From assembly GCF_027460065.1 (NCBI RefSeq), contig NZ_JAPYZZ010000001.1, forward strand, positions 128,864-192,863: 64,000 nt of DNA, read 5' to 3'. The position numbers and the translations under genes are program-made. Every line of letters starts with the position of its first letter. The stretch's first letter is position 1. The stretch is from Martinezella rhizogenes. Lineage in GTDB: Bacteria; Pseudomonadota; Alphaproteobacteria; Rhizobiales; Rhizobiaceae. This document shows positions 1 to 8,030 of this stretch, in pieces. The notes beneath the pieces were generated by a model, which ran no database searches, was not told where the DNA came from, and saw only the letters and a program-made list of their open reading frames with translations.

Positions 1-1424
1 CCCTCCAGCGGAAACACCTTGGAAGGGTTCATCAGCCAGCCCTCGTCGAAAGCCGCCCGCACCGCCATCTGCTGGGCAAGATCGGCCTCGCCATATTGGT
101 GGCGCATCAGGTCGCGTTTTTCGATGCCGACACCGTGTTCACCGGTGAGACAGCCGCCCGCATCGACGCAAAGCTTCAATATTTCATTGCCCGCCTCTTC
201 CGCGCGGGCCGCATCATCAGGGTCATTGGCGTTGAACAGGATGAGCGGGTGCATGTTGCCATCGCCGGCATGGAAGACATTGGCAACGCGCAGGCCGAGA
301 CGGTCGGTGATTTCGCTGGTCTTTTTCAGCACATAAGAAAGCTGGGAGAGCGGCACCGTGCCATCCATGCAGATATAATCGGCGATACGGCCGGTTGCGC
401 CGAAAGCGGATTTACGGCCCTTCCAGATAGCCGCCGCCTCCATAGCCGACTGACATTCTTTCACCGTCTTCACGCCGTGTTTTCTGGCAATGGTGACGAT
501 ATCGGCCAGCATGGCGTCCATTTCCGCCTCGGAGCCTTCGACCTCAACGATCAGAAGCGCACCGACGTCAAGCGGATAGCCTGCCTTGGCGAAAGCCTCG
601 CAAATCTCGATGGCCGGTTTGTCCATGAATTCGATTGCAACAGGGATGATGCCCGCGCCGATGATATCGGCCACGCAGGAGCCCGCTTCTTCGGAGGTCT
701 CGAAACCGAACAGCACGGGCCGCGCCCCTTCCGGCCTGGCGATCAACCGCACCGTCGCTTCCGTGACGATGCCGAGCTGGCCTTCCGAGCCGCAGACGAG
801 TGCGAGAAGGTCGTAACCTGCCGCATCGAGGTGATTGCCGCCCAGTTCCAGCACCGTGCCATCCACCAGCACCATTTTCACGCCGAGCAGATTATTCGTG
901 GTGACACCATATTTAAGACAATGCGCGCCACCGGAATTCATGCCGATATTGCCGCCAATGGTGCAGGCAAGCTGCGAGCTGGGATCGGGCGCATAAAAGA
1001 AACCCTCAGGCCCGGCCGCATCGGAAATGGAAAGATTGGTAACACCCGCCTGCACCCGCGCCGTGCGATTGTAAAAATCGAGATCGAGGATAGAGGCCAT
1101 TTTCGAAAGACCTATCACTACCGCATCCTCCTGCGGAATGGCGCCGCCGGACAGAGAGGTGCCGGCGCCACGCGGCACGACGGAAATGCCGTAACGGTGG
1201 CAATATCTCATCACCGCCGCCACCTCTTCCGTCGTTTTCGGCAGTGCCACGGCCAGCGGCAGGCGGCGATAGGAGACGAAGGCATCGGTTTCGAAAGGCA
1301 CGAGTTCGCGCGGCTCGTGCACAAGACAGTCCGCCGGCAGAATATCCTTGAGATCAGCGATGATGCGGTCGCGGCTCGCGACGACCTTGGCGCGCGGCTC
1401 CAGAAACTTGATCGGCTGAGTCAC
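1..1424 (-). CDS. glcD: FAD-linked glycolate oxidase subunit GlcD (3' end beyond window)
   Basis: The reverse strand is open from a GTG at 1424 to the window edge, giving about 474 residues. GlcD-family proteins are near 500 residues, so roughly the last 25 are missing. An N-terminal FAD-binding domain (about residues 45-190) contains VVPRGAGTSLSGGA, and the C-terminal FAD-oxidase domain ends with GEHGVGIEKRDL. The family oxidises glycolate or D-2-hydroxy acids such as D-lactate to the 2-oxo acid and passes electrons to the membrane pool. The GTG start is favoured because GGAGGAGG lies just upstream and the nearby ATG runs at once into a stop. The gene is divergent from a LysR regulator, which may control it (inference). 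Substrate is uncertain, because D-lactate dehydrogenases share this fold. Confidence 0.88.
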   Translation of the reverse strand, partial: MTQPIKFLEPRAKVVASRDRIIADLKDILPADCLVHEPRELVPFETDAFVSYRRLPLAVALPKTTEEVAAVMRYCHRYGISVVPRGAGTSLSGGAIPQEDAVVIGLSKMASILDLDFYNRTARVQAGVTNLSISDAAGPEGFFYAPDPSSQLACTIGGNIGMNSGGAHCLKYGVTTNNLLGVKMVLVDGTVLELGGNHLDAAGYDLLALVCGSEGQLGIVTEATVRLIARPEGARPVLFGFETSEEAGSCVADIIGAGIIPVAIEFMDKPAIEICEAFAKAGYPLDVGALLIVEVEGSEAEMDAMLADIVTIARKHGVKTVKECQSAMEAAAIWKGRKSAFGATGRIADYICMDGTVPLSQLSYVLKKTSEITDRLGLRVANVFHAGDGNMHPLILFNANDPDDAARAEEAGNEILKLCVDAGGCLTGEHGVGIEKRDLMRHQYGEADLAQQMAVRAAFDEGWLMNPSKVFPLE

Positions 1425-1535
1425 CGCCCCTCCTCCATGCACATCCCCCCAACTGGTATTCTTTCTTTACCACTTTGAAACGGCGCAATCAAATGCTAAG
1501 GATTTTTTCCATTCTGGAAACAATCGGGGTCAACT

Positions 1536-2435
1536 GTGACGAATCTGGGCGATCTGGAAGTCTTCGCAAGCGTTGCCACCTCCGGCAGCATGTCCCTGGC
1601 CGCCAAGGAGCTTGGTTATTCGCCCGCCGTGATTTCCAAACGCATCAAGCGGCTGGAAGAAAAGCTCGGCGCCAGGCTTTTCCAGCGCACGACGCGGCAA
1701 ATCTCTTTGACCGAAGCCGGACAGGGATTTTACGAGCGGGTGCTGGCCGTGCTGGCGGGGCTTGAAGAGGCCGAGGATTTTGTGTCCGGCCGGGCCAACA
1801 CCGTCAACGGCACGCTGAAGGTGTCCGCCCCCACCTCCTTCGGGCGCATGCATATCGCGCCGCATTTGAAGGGTTTCATGGAACGGCATCCTGATCTCTC
1901 AGTCAATCTGGTGCTCAGCGACGAGTTCATCGATATCATCGAAGGCGGTTACGATCTGGCGATCCGCATTGCCGACCTCAATTCCTCGAGCCTTGTCGCC
2001 CGAAGGCTGGCGCCGGTGCGGCGTGTGCTTTGCGCTTCGGCTGATTATGTGGCCGCGCACGGCATGCCGGCGACGATCGAGGACCTGAGGAAACACCGCT
2101 GCCTGCCGGCGCATAATAATGATATCTGGCGGCTGGAGGGACCGGGCGGCGCGTTAAGTATCCGGCCGGAAGGCATGCTGGTCACCAATTCGAGCGAGGT
2201 GATCCGCGAGGCGGTGATATCAGGGCTTGGTATCGCGCTGCGCTCCACCTGGGATATCGGCCATGAATTGCGCAGCGGAAAACTGGTGCAGGTGCTGCCC
2301 GGTTATGAGGGGTCGCGCAATGTGACGCTGTCTGCGGTCTATCCGAGCCGACAGTTTCTGCCCGCCAAGGTGCGGTTGTTCATAGATTATCTCGCTGGGC
2401 TTTACGGGCCCTCACCTTATTGGGAGCAGGGCTGA
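1536..2435 (+). CDS. LysR-family transcriptional regulator
   Basis: This 299-residue protein has the standard LysR layout. A winged helix-turn-helix fills about residues 1-62 (LGDLEVFASVATSGSMSLAA, then KRIKRLEEKLGARLFQRTTR). A periplasmic-binding-protein-like effector domain follows from about residue 90. Such regulators bind a T-N11-A operator and respond to a small ligand. The start is a GTG at 1536; the ATG at 1493 is out of frame. It diverges from glcD across about 110 bp, the usual arrangement for a LysR regulator and its target, so control of the oxidase is plausible but inferred. No specific subfamily can be named. Confidence 0.9.
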   Translation: MTNLGDLEVFASVATSGSMSLAAKELGYSPAVISKRIKRLEEKLGARLFQRTTRQISLTEAGQGFYERVLAVLAGLEEAEDFVSGRANTVNGTLKVSAPTSFGRMHIAPHLKGFMERHPDLSVNLVLSDEFIDIIEGGYDLAIRIADLNSSSLVARRLAPVRRVLCASADYVAAHGMPATIEDLRKHRCLPAHNNDIWRLEGPGGALSIRPEGMLVTNSSEVIREAVISGLGIALRSTWDIGHELRSGKLVQVLPGYEGSRNVTLSAVYPSRQFLPAKVRLFIDYLAGLYGPSPYWEQG

Positions 2436-2464
2436 GGCGGTTAAGTCGCGCCATCACCACCAAT

Positions 2465-2587
2465 CTTCCCTCATCCCTGTGCTCGTCAAAGGGATCCAGC
2501 CAGCCCAAGTCCTTGGGCTGAAAAGACTCTCCCGCCGCGCAGACGCGCGTCGACTGGATTCCTGTGACAAGCACAGGAATGAGGGAG
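2465..2587. repeat. Palindromic intergenic repeat (rhizobial mosaic-element type)
   Basis: Outer arms at 2467-2488 and 2565-2586 are near-perfect inverted copies (CTGTGCTCGTCA against TGACAAGCACAG). An inner hairpin CAGCCCAAG-TC-CTTGGGCTG lies at about 2501-2520. It fills the gap between two convergent genes. Nothing in it looks coding; short reading frames through it arise from the palindrome. Confidence 0.8.
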
Positions 2588-2599
2588 GTGGGGTGTCGT

Positions 2600-3874
2600 T
2601 CAATGCCCGCCTTCCGCATGGGAGCGGCGGATGCGGCGCACGACCCACCAGACGCCAAGCACCGCGAAGGGAACGGAAATACCGGTGACGACGGCCGGAT
2701 CGACCGGCAGCACGTCATGGCTGATCGCCTTGGTGAGATAACCGATGAGCCCGACGACATAATAGGAGATCGCGGCGACCGACAGCCCTTCCACCGTCTG
2801 TTGCAGGCGAAGCTGCATGGCGGCGCGTTTGTTCATGGTGTTGAGCAGCACGGTATTCTGCCGCTCCAGTTCCACGTCGATCCAGCTTCTGACCAGCGCG
2901 GTGGCGCGATAGAGCTTGCGCGACAGGTTGGCCTGACGCTCCTCCACCGACTGGCAGGTGCGCATGGCCGGCGCCATGCGCCGTTCCAGAAAGCTGCCCA
3001 TGGTCTCATGGCCCTGAACGGGCGTTTCCGCGAGCGCCCGGATGCGTTCGCGCACGATGCCGTCATAGGCGCGGCTGGCGCCGAAACGATAAAGGCTGAG
3101 CGCGGCATTGGCCTCCAGCTCGGCGGCAAGCCGGGTCATTTCGGCCAGCAGCGCATCGGCCTCGTCGCGAGCGTCGCTTTTCATGCGTTGGGTTATGCCG
3201 GTGAGGCCATCTTCGATGCGGCGAATTTCCGGCGACAGCGTCTGCGCCATCGGCAGGCCGAGCATGGCGAGCGTGCGATAGGTCTCGATATCGAGCAGCC
3301 GCTGCACCAGCGCGCCACGGCTGTAATCACTCAAGCCCCGGTCGATCACCAATATCTGCGTCAACCCATCGCGATCCTGCCGGAAATCGGTGAGGATCGC
3401 CGCCTGCCCGTCGCGCACATCGCTATGACAGAGGCTGGTCGGCTCAAACATCGCCTGCGCCTGCGAGGTAACGCCGTTTTCCGGGCGGATTTCCAGCCGC
3501 ACACCCGAGATCAGCGAACCGGGCGGCGAAAAGCTGTCGCCGAAAGGGTCGCCGGCAATCTCGCCGCCAAACTTTTCCGGCGCGGGACCGTCCCAGAACC
3601 ACGTCGAGAATTCCGTGTGCCGCTCCCAGCGCAGCGTCCCCTGCCCCCAGGGCATGGCGTGGTGGCGGGCATCGCGCTCCGGCGGCGCGACACCGCGGCT
3701 GCGCGACATTTCCGCAATGACCGAATGGTGCACGGCGGAGCCGCCATCCATCATGAAGGCAAGCTGGACTATGATGCGCGACGGTGCAAGCAGCACGGTC
3801 GGCCGCGCATGAACCTCGCCCAGAGCCAGCGATCTCTCCGGCGCGCTCGCGAATGCAAATCTACCCTTGGCCAT
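2600..3874 (-). CDS. DUF3422 family membrane-anchored protein
   Basis: The 424-residue protein matches the DUF3422 family (COG4949 type). The conserved N-terminus is visible (ALGEVHARP, FMMDGG, then LRWERHTEFSTWFWDG). Two hydrophobic helices near the C-terminus (about residues 358-378 and 390-412) precede an Arg-rich tail, so most of the chain is probably cytoplasmic and tail-anchored. A coiled-coil-like middle region lies before the membrane segments. ATG 3874 follows AGGGGACGG at good spacing. Biochemical function is unknown. The long opposite-strand frame over this gene is a high-GC shadow. Confidence 0.9.
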   Translation of the reverse strand: MAKGRFAFASAPERSLALGEVHARPTVLLAPSRIIVQLAFMMDGGSAVHHSVIAEMSRSRGVAPPERDARHHAMPWGQGTLRWERHTEFSTWFWDGPAPEKFGGEIAGDPFGDSFSPPGSLISGVRLEIRPENGVTSQAQAMFEPTSLCHSDVRDGQAAILTDFRQDRDGLTQILVIDRGLSDYSRGALVQRLLDIETYRTLAMLGLPMAQTLSPEIRRIEDGLTGITQRMKSDARDEADALLAEMTRLAAELEANAALSLYRFGASRAYDGIVRERIRALAETPVQGHETMGSFLERRMAPAMRTCQSVEERQANLSRKLYRATALVRSWIDVELERQNTVLLNTMNKRAAMQLRLQQTVEGLSVAAISYYVVGLIGYLTKAISHDVLPVDPAVVTGISVPFAVLGVWWVVRRIRRSHAEGGH

Positions 3875-4166
3875 TGCGATACCGTCCCCTCTTTTGTCGC
3901 CGGATTTCTAAAACATCGATTGCAATGAAAATACTGCTATCGAAGCCGATGTAATTGTTTTGATCCACCTTGCAGAAAAATCCACCATCATCACCCTGTC
4001 CGACTGCTGCTTTAACAAAAGCCAATTCGAAAAGGCAGATGCCGCGTTGCCGCAGGCGCGGCACCATGCAAGGGGGAACTGGATAGAATAATTGACCAGT
4101 ACGATGCTTCGCTGATAATTTACCGCTCATCACATAAGGGGCGGCATTTCGCCGGAGAGTTCTGCG

Positions 4167-4940
4167 ATGGACGAAACGCTATTTGCGCGCATCGAACACA
4201 GCCGCACATCGCAGGAGGTAATCTTACGTTTCGAGGAACTGATCCTCGACGGCATATTGCGCGATGGCGACCGGCTGCCCGGCGAGCGGGAACTGGCGCA
4301 GAAGCTGGATGTATCACGCCCGATCCTTCGGGAAGCGCTGAAGGAACTCGAAACCCGCGGTCTTCTCACCAGCCGGCATGGCGGCGGCACCTATGTGGCC
4401 GATATTGTCGGACCGGTGTTTTCCGACCCCTTGAGCGCGCTGATTACCCGCCACAGCCGGGCGACGCGGGATTTTCTCGAATATCGCCGCACCATCGAAG
4501 GCATGGCCGCCGAACTTGCCGCGGAGCGCGCAACGGAGCCGGACAGGCAAAACCTTGCCGCCATCGTCGACAAAATGCGGGAGGCCCATGAGGCGGGCCG
4601 TTTCGAAGAGGAGCTCTCGGGCGATGTGGAATTCCACAACGCGATTGGCGAGGCGGCGCATAATATCGTGCTGATGCATACGCTACGATCCTGCTACAGG
4701 CTCCTGAGCGACGACATCTTCTATAACCGTCACCTCATCTTCACCATCGCCGGCGCCCATGACGAAGTGTTAAGGCAGCACATCGCCATTCATGACGCCA
4801 TCGCTGCCGGCGACCCGGCAGCGGCAAGGGCGGCAGCGGAAGCCCATATCGACTTCATCGTGGAGACGACATCGAGAGCGCATCAGGCGCGCGAATGGGA
4901 CCGGATTTCCCGCCTGCGACAGCAGCAGCGCAGCAGCTGA
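4167..4940 (+). CDS. GntR-family regulator with FCD domain
   Basis: This 257-residue FadR-subfamily regulator has an N-terminal winged helix (about residues 15-78, with DGDRLPGERELAQKLDVSRP and GGGTYV). An all-helical FCD ligand domain follows (about residues 95-230), whose FHNAI, NRHLIF and HIAIHDAI segments carry the usual metal-binding histidines. FCD regulators of the LldR/PdhR/GlcC type sense small carboxylates and usually repress catabolic genes. ATG 4167 is preceded by GGAGAG. No structural gene is fused or overlapping. Regulation of nearby glcD is possible on family grounds only, since DUF3422 lies between. Confidence 0.88.
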   Translation: MDETLFARIEHSRTSQEVILRFEELILDGILRDGDRLPGERELAQKLDVSRPILREALKELETRGLLTSRHGGGTYVADIVGPVFSDPLSALITRHSRATRDFLEYRRTIEGMAAELAAERATEPDRQNLAAIVDKMREAHEAGRFEEELSGDVEFHNAIGEAAHNIVLMHTLRSCYRLLSDDIFYNRHLIFTIAGAHDEVLRQHIAIHDAIAAGDPAAARAAAEAHIDFIVETTSRAHQAREWDRISRLRQQQRSS

Positions 4941-5025
4941 AAACGCCCTCCGGCGAAATCTGCCATCCATTTTATTCCGCTTTTGATGGAACCTTTTGTG
5001 CTCTTTGGTCTTTTTATCGGGTTAA

Positions 5026-6390
5026 TTGGAAAAATTTACCAAGATGGGACCCATGACAACCACGAGCGAAACTGAACGCTATCCGCGGATAGCTCTCATA
5101 TCGACGCATGGCTATGTCGCCGCGCACCCGCCACTGGGCGCTGCCGACACTGGTGGACAGGTGGTGTATGTGCTTGAGCTTGCACGCAAACTCGGCCAGC
5201 TCGGTTATACCGTCGATCTTTATACCCGCCGCTTCGAAGACCAGCCGGAATTCGACGAGGTTGACGAGCGCGTCCGTGTGGTGCGCATTCCCTGCGGCGG
5301 ACGCGATTTCATTCCCAAGGAATATCTGCACCGGCACCTGATGGAATGGTGCGAGAACGCGCTGCGTTTCATCAAGAAAAACGACCTGAATTATTCTTTT
5401 ATCAACAGCCATTACTGGGATGCAGGCGTCGCTGGGCAGCGGCTTTCCGAAGCTCTGAAAATCCCGCATCTGCACACGCCGCATTCGCTCGGCATCTGGA
5501 AGAAACGCCAGATGGAGACCGACTACCCGGAAAAATCCGATACGTTCGAGTTGGAGTTCAACTTCAGGGAACGCATCCAGCATGAGCTGATCATCTATCG
5601 CAGCTGTGACATGGTGATCGCCACCACGCCGGTGCAGCTCGATGTGCTGATCGAGGATTACGGGCAGAAGCGCAAACATATCCACATGATCCCGCCCGGC
5701 TATGACGACAACCGCTTCTTCCCGGTTTCGGATGCAACGCGGCAGATGATCCGGCAGCGTTTCGGCTTCGAGGGCAAAGTGGTGCTGGCGCTCGGGCGGC
5801 TTGCGACCAACAAGGGGTACGACCTGCTGATCGACGGCTTTTCCGTGCTTGCCGAGCGCGAGCCTGAAGCCCGTCTGCATCTGGCCGTCGGCGGCGAGAA
5901 TATGGACGAGCAGGAAACCACCATCCTGAACCAGCTGAAGGAACGGGTGAAATCGCTCGGTCTGGAAGATAAGGTGGCTTTCTCCGGTTATGTCGCGGAT
6001 GAGGACCTGCCGGATATCTATCGCGCTGCCGATCTTTTCGTGCTTTCCAGCCGCTATGAGCCCTTCGGCATGACTGCCATCGAGGCGATGGCGAGCGGCA
6101 CGCCGACCGTCGTCACCATCCATGGCGGGCTGTTCCGCGCCATCAGCTATGGGCGACATGCGCTATTTGCCGATCCTTTCGACAAGGAAGATCTCGGCAT
6201 CACCATGATGAAGCCGTTCAAGCATGAGCGGCTTTACGGACGGCTGTCGCGCATGGGCGCGCACAAGGCGCGCAGCCTGTTCACATGGACCGGTATTGCC
6301 CAGCAACTTCTCGCGCTCGTGGAAGGCAGGACCATGATGCCGGTTCTGGAAGAAGCCGACTGGGCCGAACCATGGAATGACGGCGATTGA
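5026..6390 (+). CDS. mfpsA: Mannosylfructose-phosphate synthase (GT4 glycosyltransferase)
   Basis: The 454-residue GT-B enzyme belongs to the sucrose-phosphate-synthase-like GT4 group. An N-terminal acceptor domain has HPPLGAADTGGQVVYVLELA. The C-terminal nucleotide-sugar domain has GRLATNKGYDLLI and the E-x7-E signature SRYEPFGMTAIEA. I recognise it as Agrobacterium mannosylfructose-phosphate synthase, which transfers mannose from GDP-mannose to fructose 6-phosphate. Its stop overlaps the next gene, the matching phosphatase. Candidate starts are TTG 5026, ATG 5044 and ATG 5053; 5026 gives the 454-residue length I associate with the characterised enzyme, but none has a strong ribosome site. 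Mannosylfructose is an osmolyte. Confidence 0.9.
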   Translation: MEKFTKMGPMTTTSETERYPRIALISTHGYVAAHPPLGAADTGGQVVYVLELARKLGQLGYTVDLYTRRFEDQPEFDEVDERVRVVRIPCGGRDFIPKEYLHRHLMEWCENALRFIKKNDLNYSFINSHYWDAGVAGQRLSEALKIPHLHTPHSLGIWKKRQMETDYPEKSDTFELEFNFRERIQHELIIYRSCDMVIATTPVQLDVLIEDYGQKRKHIHMIPPGYDDNRFFPVSDATRQMIRQRFGFEGKVVLALGRLATNKGYDLLIDGFSVLAEREPEARLHLAVGGENMDEQETTILNQLKERVKSLGLEDKVAFSGYVADEDLPDIYRAADLFVLSSRYEPFGMTAIEAMASGTPTVVTIHGGLFRAISYGRHALFADPFDKEDLGITMMKPFKHERLYGRLSRMGAHKARSLFTWTGIAQQLLALVEGRTMMPVLEEADWAEPWNDGD

Positions 6391-7157
6391 AACCGCTTCG
6401 TCTTCTTTCCACCGATCTCGACGGGACCGTCGTTGGCGATAACGACGCTACACGGCGGTTCCGCGACTTCTGGCATTCGCTGCCGGAGGATATTCGCCCG
6501 ATTCTGGTCTTCAACAGCGGCCGGTTGATCGACGATCAGCTTGCCCTTCTGGACGAGGTGCCGCTGCCGCAGCCGGACTACATCATCGGCGGCGTCGGCA
6601 CTATGTTGCACGCAAAAAAGCGCAGCGAGCTGGAAACCGCCTATATACAGTCCCTCGGCACCGGCTTTGATCCACAGACGATTGCCGATGTCATGACCGG
6701 CATTGCGGGCGTGACGATGCAGGAGGAGCGTTACCAGCACGGACTGAAATCGAGCTGGTTCCTGCATGACGCCGATGCCGCTTCGCTTGTCGAGATTGAA
6801 GCAGCGCTTCGTGCGGCCGATATAGACGCCCGTATCGTTTATTCCAGCAACCGCGACCTCGACATATTGCCCAAGGCCGCCGACAAGGGCGCGGCACTTG
6901 CATGGTTATGTGGACAATTGCGCATCGGCCTCGACGAATCAGTGGTGTCAGGTGATACTGGCAATGATCGGGCGATGTTTGAGTTGAAGTCTATTCGCGG
7001 CGTGATCGTGGGCAATGCCCTGCCTGAGCTTGTCTCGCTGGCACATCAGGACAATCGCTTTTTTCATTCGACCGCGAAAGAAGCTGACGGTGTGATCGAA
7101 GGCCTCCGGCACTGGGGACTGAACCCCGGTCAAAGCAGTACCGGCCATAATTCATAG
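6387..7157 (+). CDS. mfppA: Mannosylfructose-phosphate phosphatase (HAD superfamily)
   Basis: The 256-residue HAD hydrolase resembles sucrose-phosphate phosphatase. Motif I is DLDGT (about residues 10-14) with the nucleophilic Asp. Motif II is in VFNSGR, the motif III Lys in KAADKG, and motif IV is GDTGND. The start is a TTG overlapping the synthase stop by four bases (TTGA), indicating translational coupling. It would remove phosphate from mannosylfructose 6-phosphate to give the free disaccharide. Identification as the partner phosphatase rests on this coupling and on the known A. tumefaciens pathway. Confidence 0.88.
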   Translation: MKPLRLLSTDLDGTVVGDNDATRRFRDFWHSLPEDIRPILVFNSGRLIDDQLALLDEVPLPQPDYIIGGVGTMLHAKKRSELETAYIQSLGTGFDPQTIADVMTGIAGVTMQEERYQHGLKSSWFLHDADAASLVEIEAALRAADIDARIVYSSNRDLDILPKAADKGAALAWLCGQLRIGLDESVVSGDTGNDRAMFELKSIRGVIVGNALPELVSLAHQDNRFFHSTAKEADGVIEGLRHWGLNPGQSSTGHNS

Positions 7158-7388
7158 CGGGTTTGCATTTCGAATGGCTTGAAGGCAGGCAGAGACAGCG
7201 TTACCGCATCCGCTGTCTGACCGGAGAACCACCCGCTCGAAATTTGTTCGCAAATCGACCACATCCCGGTGCCCAAAGGCTTCATCAGCATGAAGACAGT
7301 AGTGGGTTATGGATAAAGGGGATTGGCGGAATTTGCAGCGTCTCTATATTAGCAATTATCACTACCCGACGAAGAGGATTTATTCGGA

Positions 7389-7868
7389 TTGAAGATTTTG
7401 AATCGATTGGCGACAGATGTTGGCTTGATGTTGCGCAGACCGCCGCGACAGCAATATGCAGCGCTGTGCTATCGATTGTCCAAGAGCAATCCGGCGCCGG
7501 AAGTGCTGCTGCTGACCAGCCGTGACACCGGACGATGGGTCATTCCCAAGGGCTGGCCGATGGCCAACAAGAAGGCCCATGCGGTGGCCGAACAGGAAGC
7601 CTATGAAGAAGCCGGTGTCAAAGGCACGGTGGAAAAGGCGCCTTTCGGTTATTACGAATATGAGAAGAAGCTGAACAGCGGCATCAACGTGCCATGCAAG
7701 GTCCAGGTGCATCTGCTCGAAGTTTCGGAAATGCGGGACAGCTTTCCCGAAAAAGACTCACGACGGCTGGAATGGGTCAGCCCCGGGGAAGCCGGCAAAC
7801 GCGTCAACGAGCCGGAACTGAAGGCGCTTATGCTCGCTTTCGACAAGCGGATGGCGCATTCGAAATAG
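7389..7868 (+). CDS. NUDIX hydrolase
   Basis: This 159-residue protein has one NUDIX fold with the box at about residues 56-80, beginning after VIPKGW and ending EAYEEAGV. It resembles the diphosphoinositol-polyphosphate-phosphatase-like branch. Against the canonical Gx5Ex7REUxEExGU pattern the first Glu is Lys and the Arg is Gln, while the EExG metal-binding core is kept. The annotated start is TTG 7389; a later ATG near 7428 would trim about 13 residues. It follows the mannosylfructose genes after about 230 bp, so it is probably a separate unit. Substrate unknown. Confidence 0.85.
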   Translation: MKILNRLATDVGLMLRRPPRQQYAALCYRLSKSNPAPEVLLLTSRDTGRWVIPKGWPMANKKAHAVAEQEAYEEAGVKGTVEKAPFGYYEYEKKLNSGINVPCKVQVHLLEVSEMRDSFPEKDSRRLEWVSPGEAGKRVNEPELKALMLAFDKRMAHSK

Positions 7869-8030
7869 CGCCAGCACCCGAAGAGTGGCAATGTGGAGTT
7901 TGGTTCTCCGACATCTGCTCTTCCCGTCTTTTCTTTTGGAACGATGTGCGCGATGTAACAGTCTTTCTGTAAATTGCCTTCAACCTGCGACGCTGCCGGA
8001 CGAAAGGGAATGCTGGCAAACGAGGTGTGA

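Noticed and set aside
96..1478. 460-codon plus-strand ORF
   Set aside because: It is antisense to the glcD frame, which has clear FAD-oxidase motifs; the plus-strand translation has no recognisable domain and is a GC-rich shadow.
2564..3928. 454-codon plus-strand ORF
   Set aside because: Antisense to the DUF3422 gene, whose protein shows family motifs and membrane helices.
3861..4133. 90-codon minus-strand ORF before the GntR gene
   Set aside because: It overlaps the start of the DUF3422 gene, has no good ribosome site and no recognisable motif.
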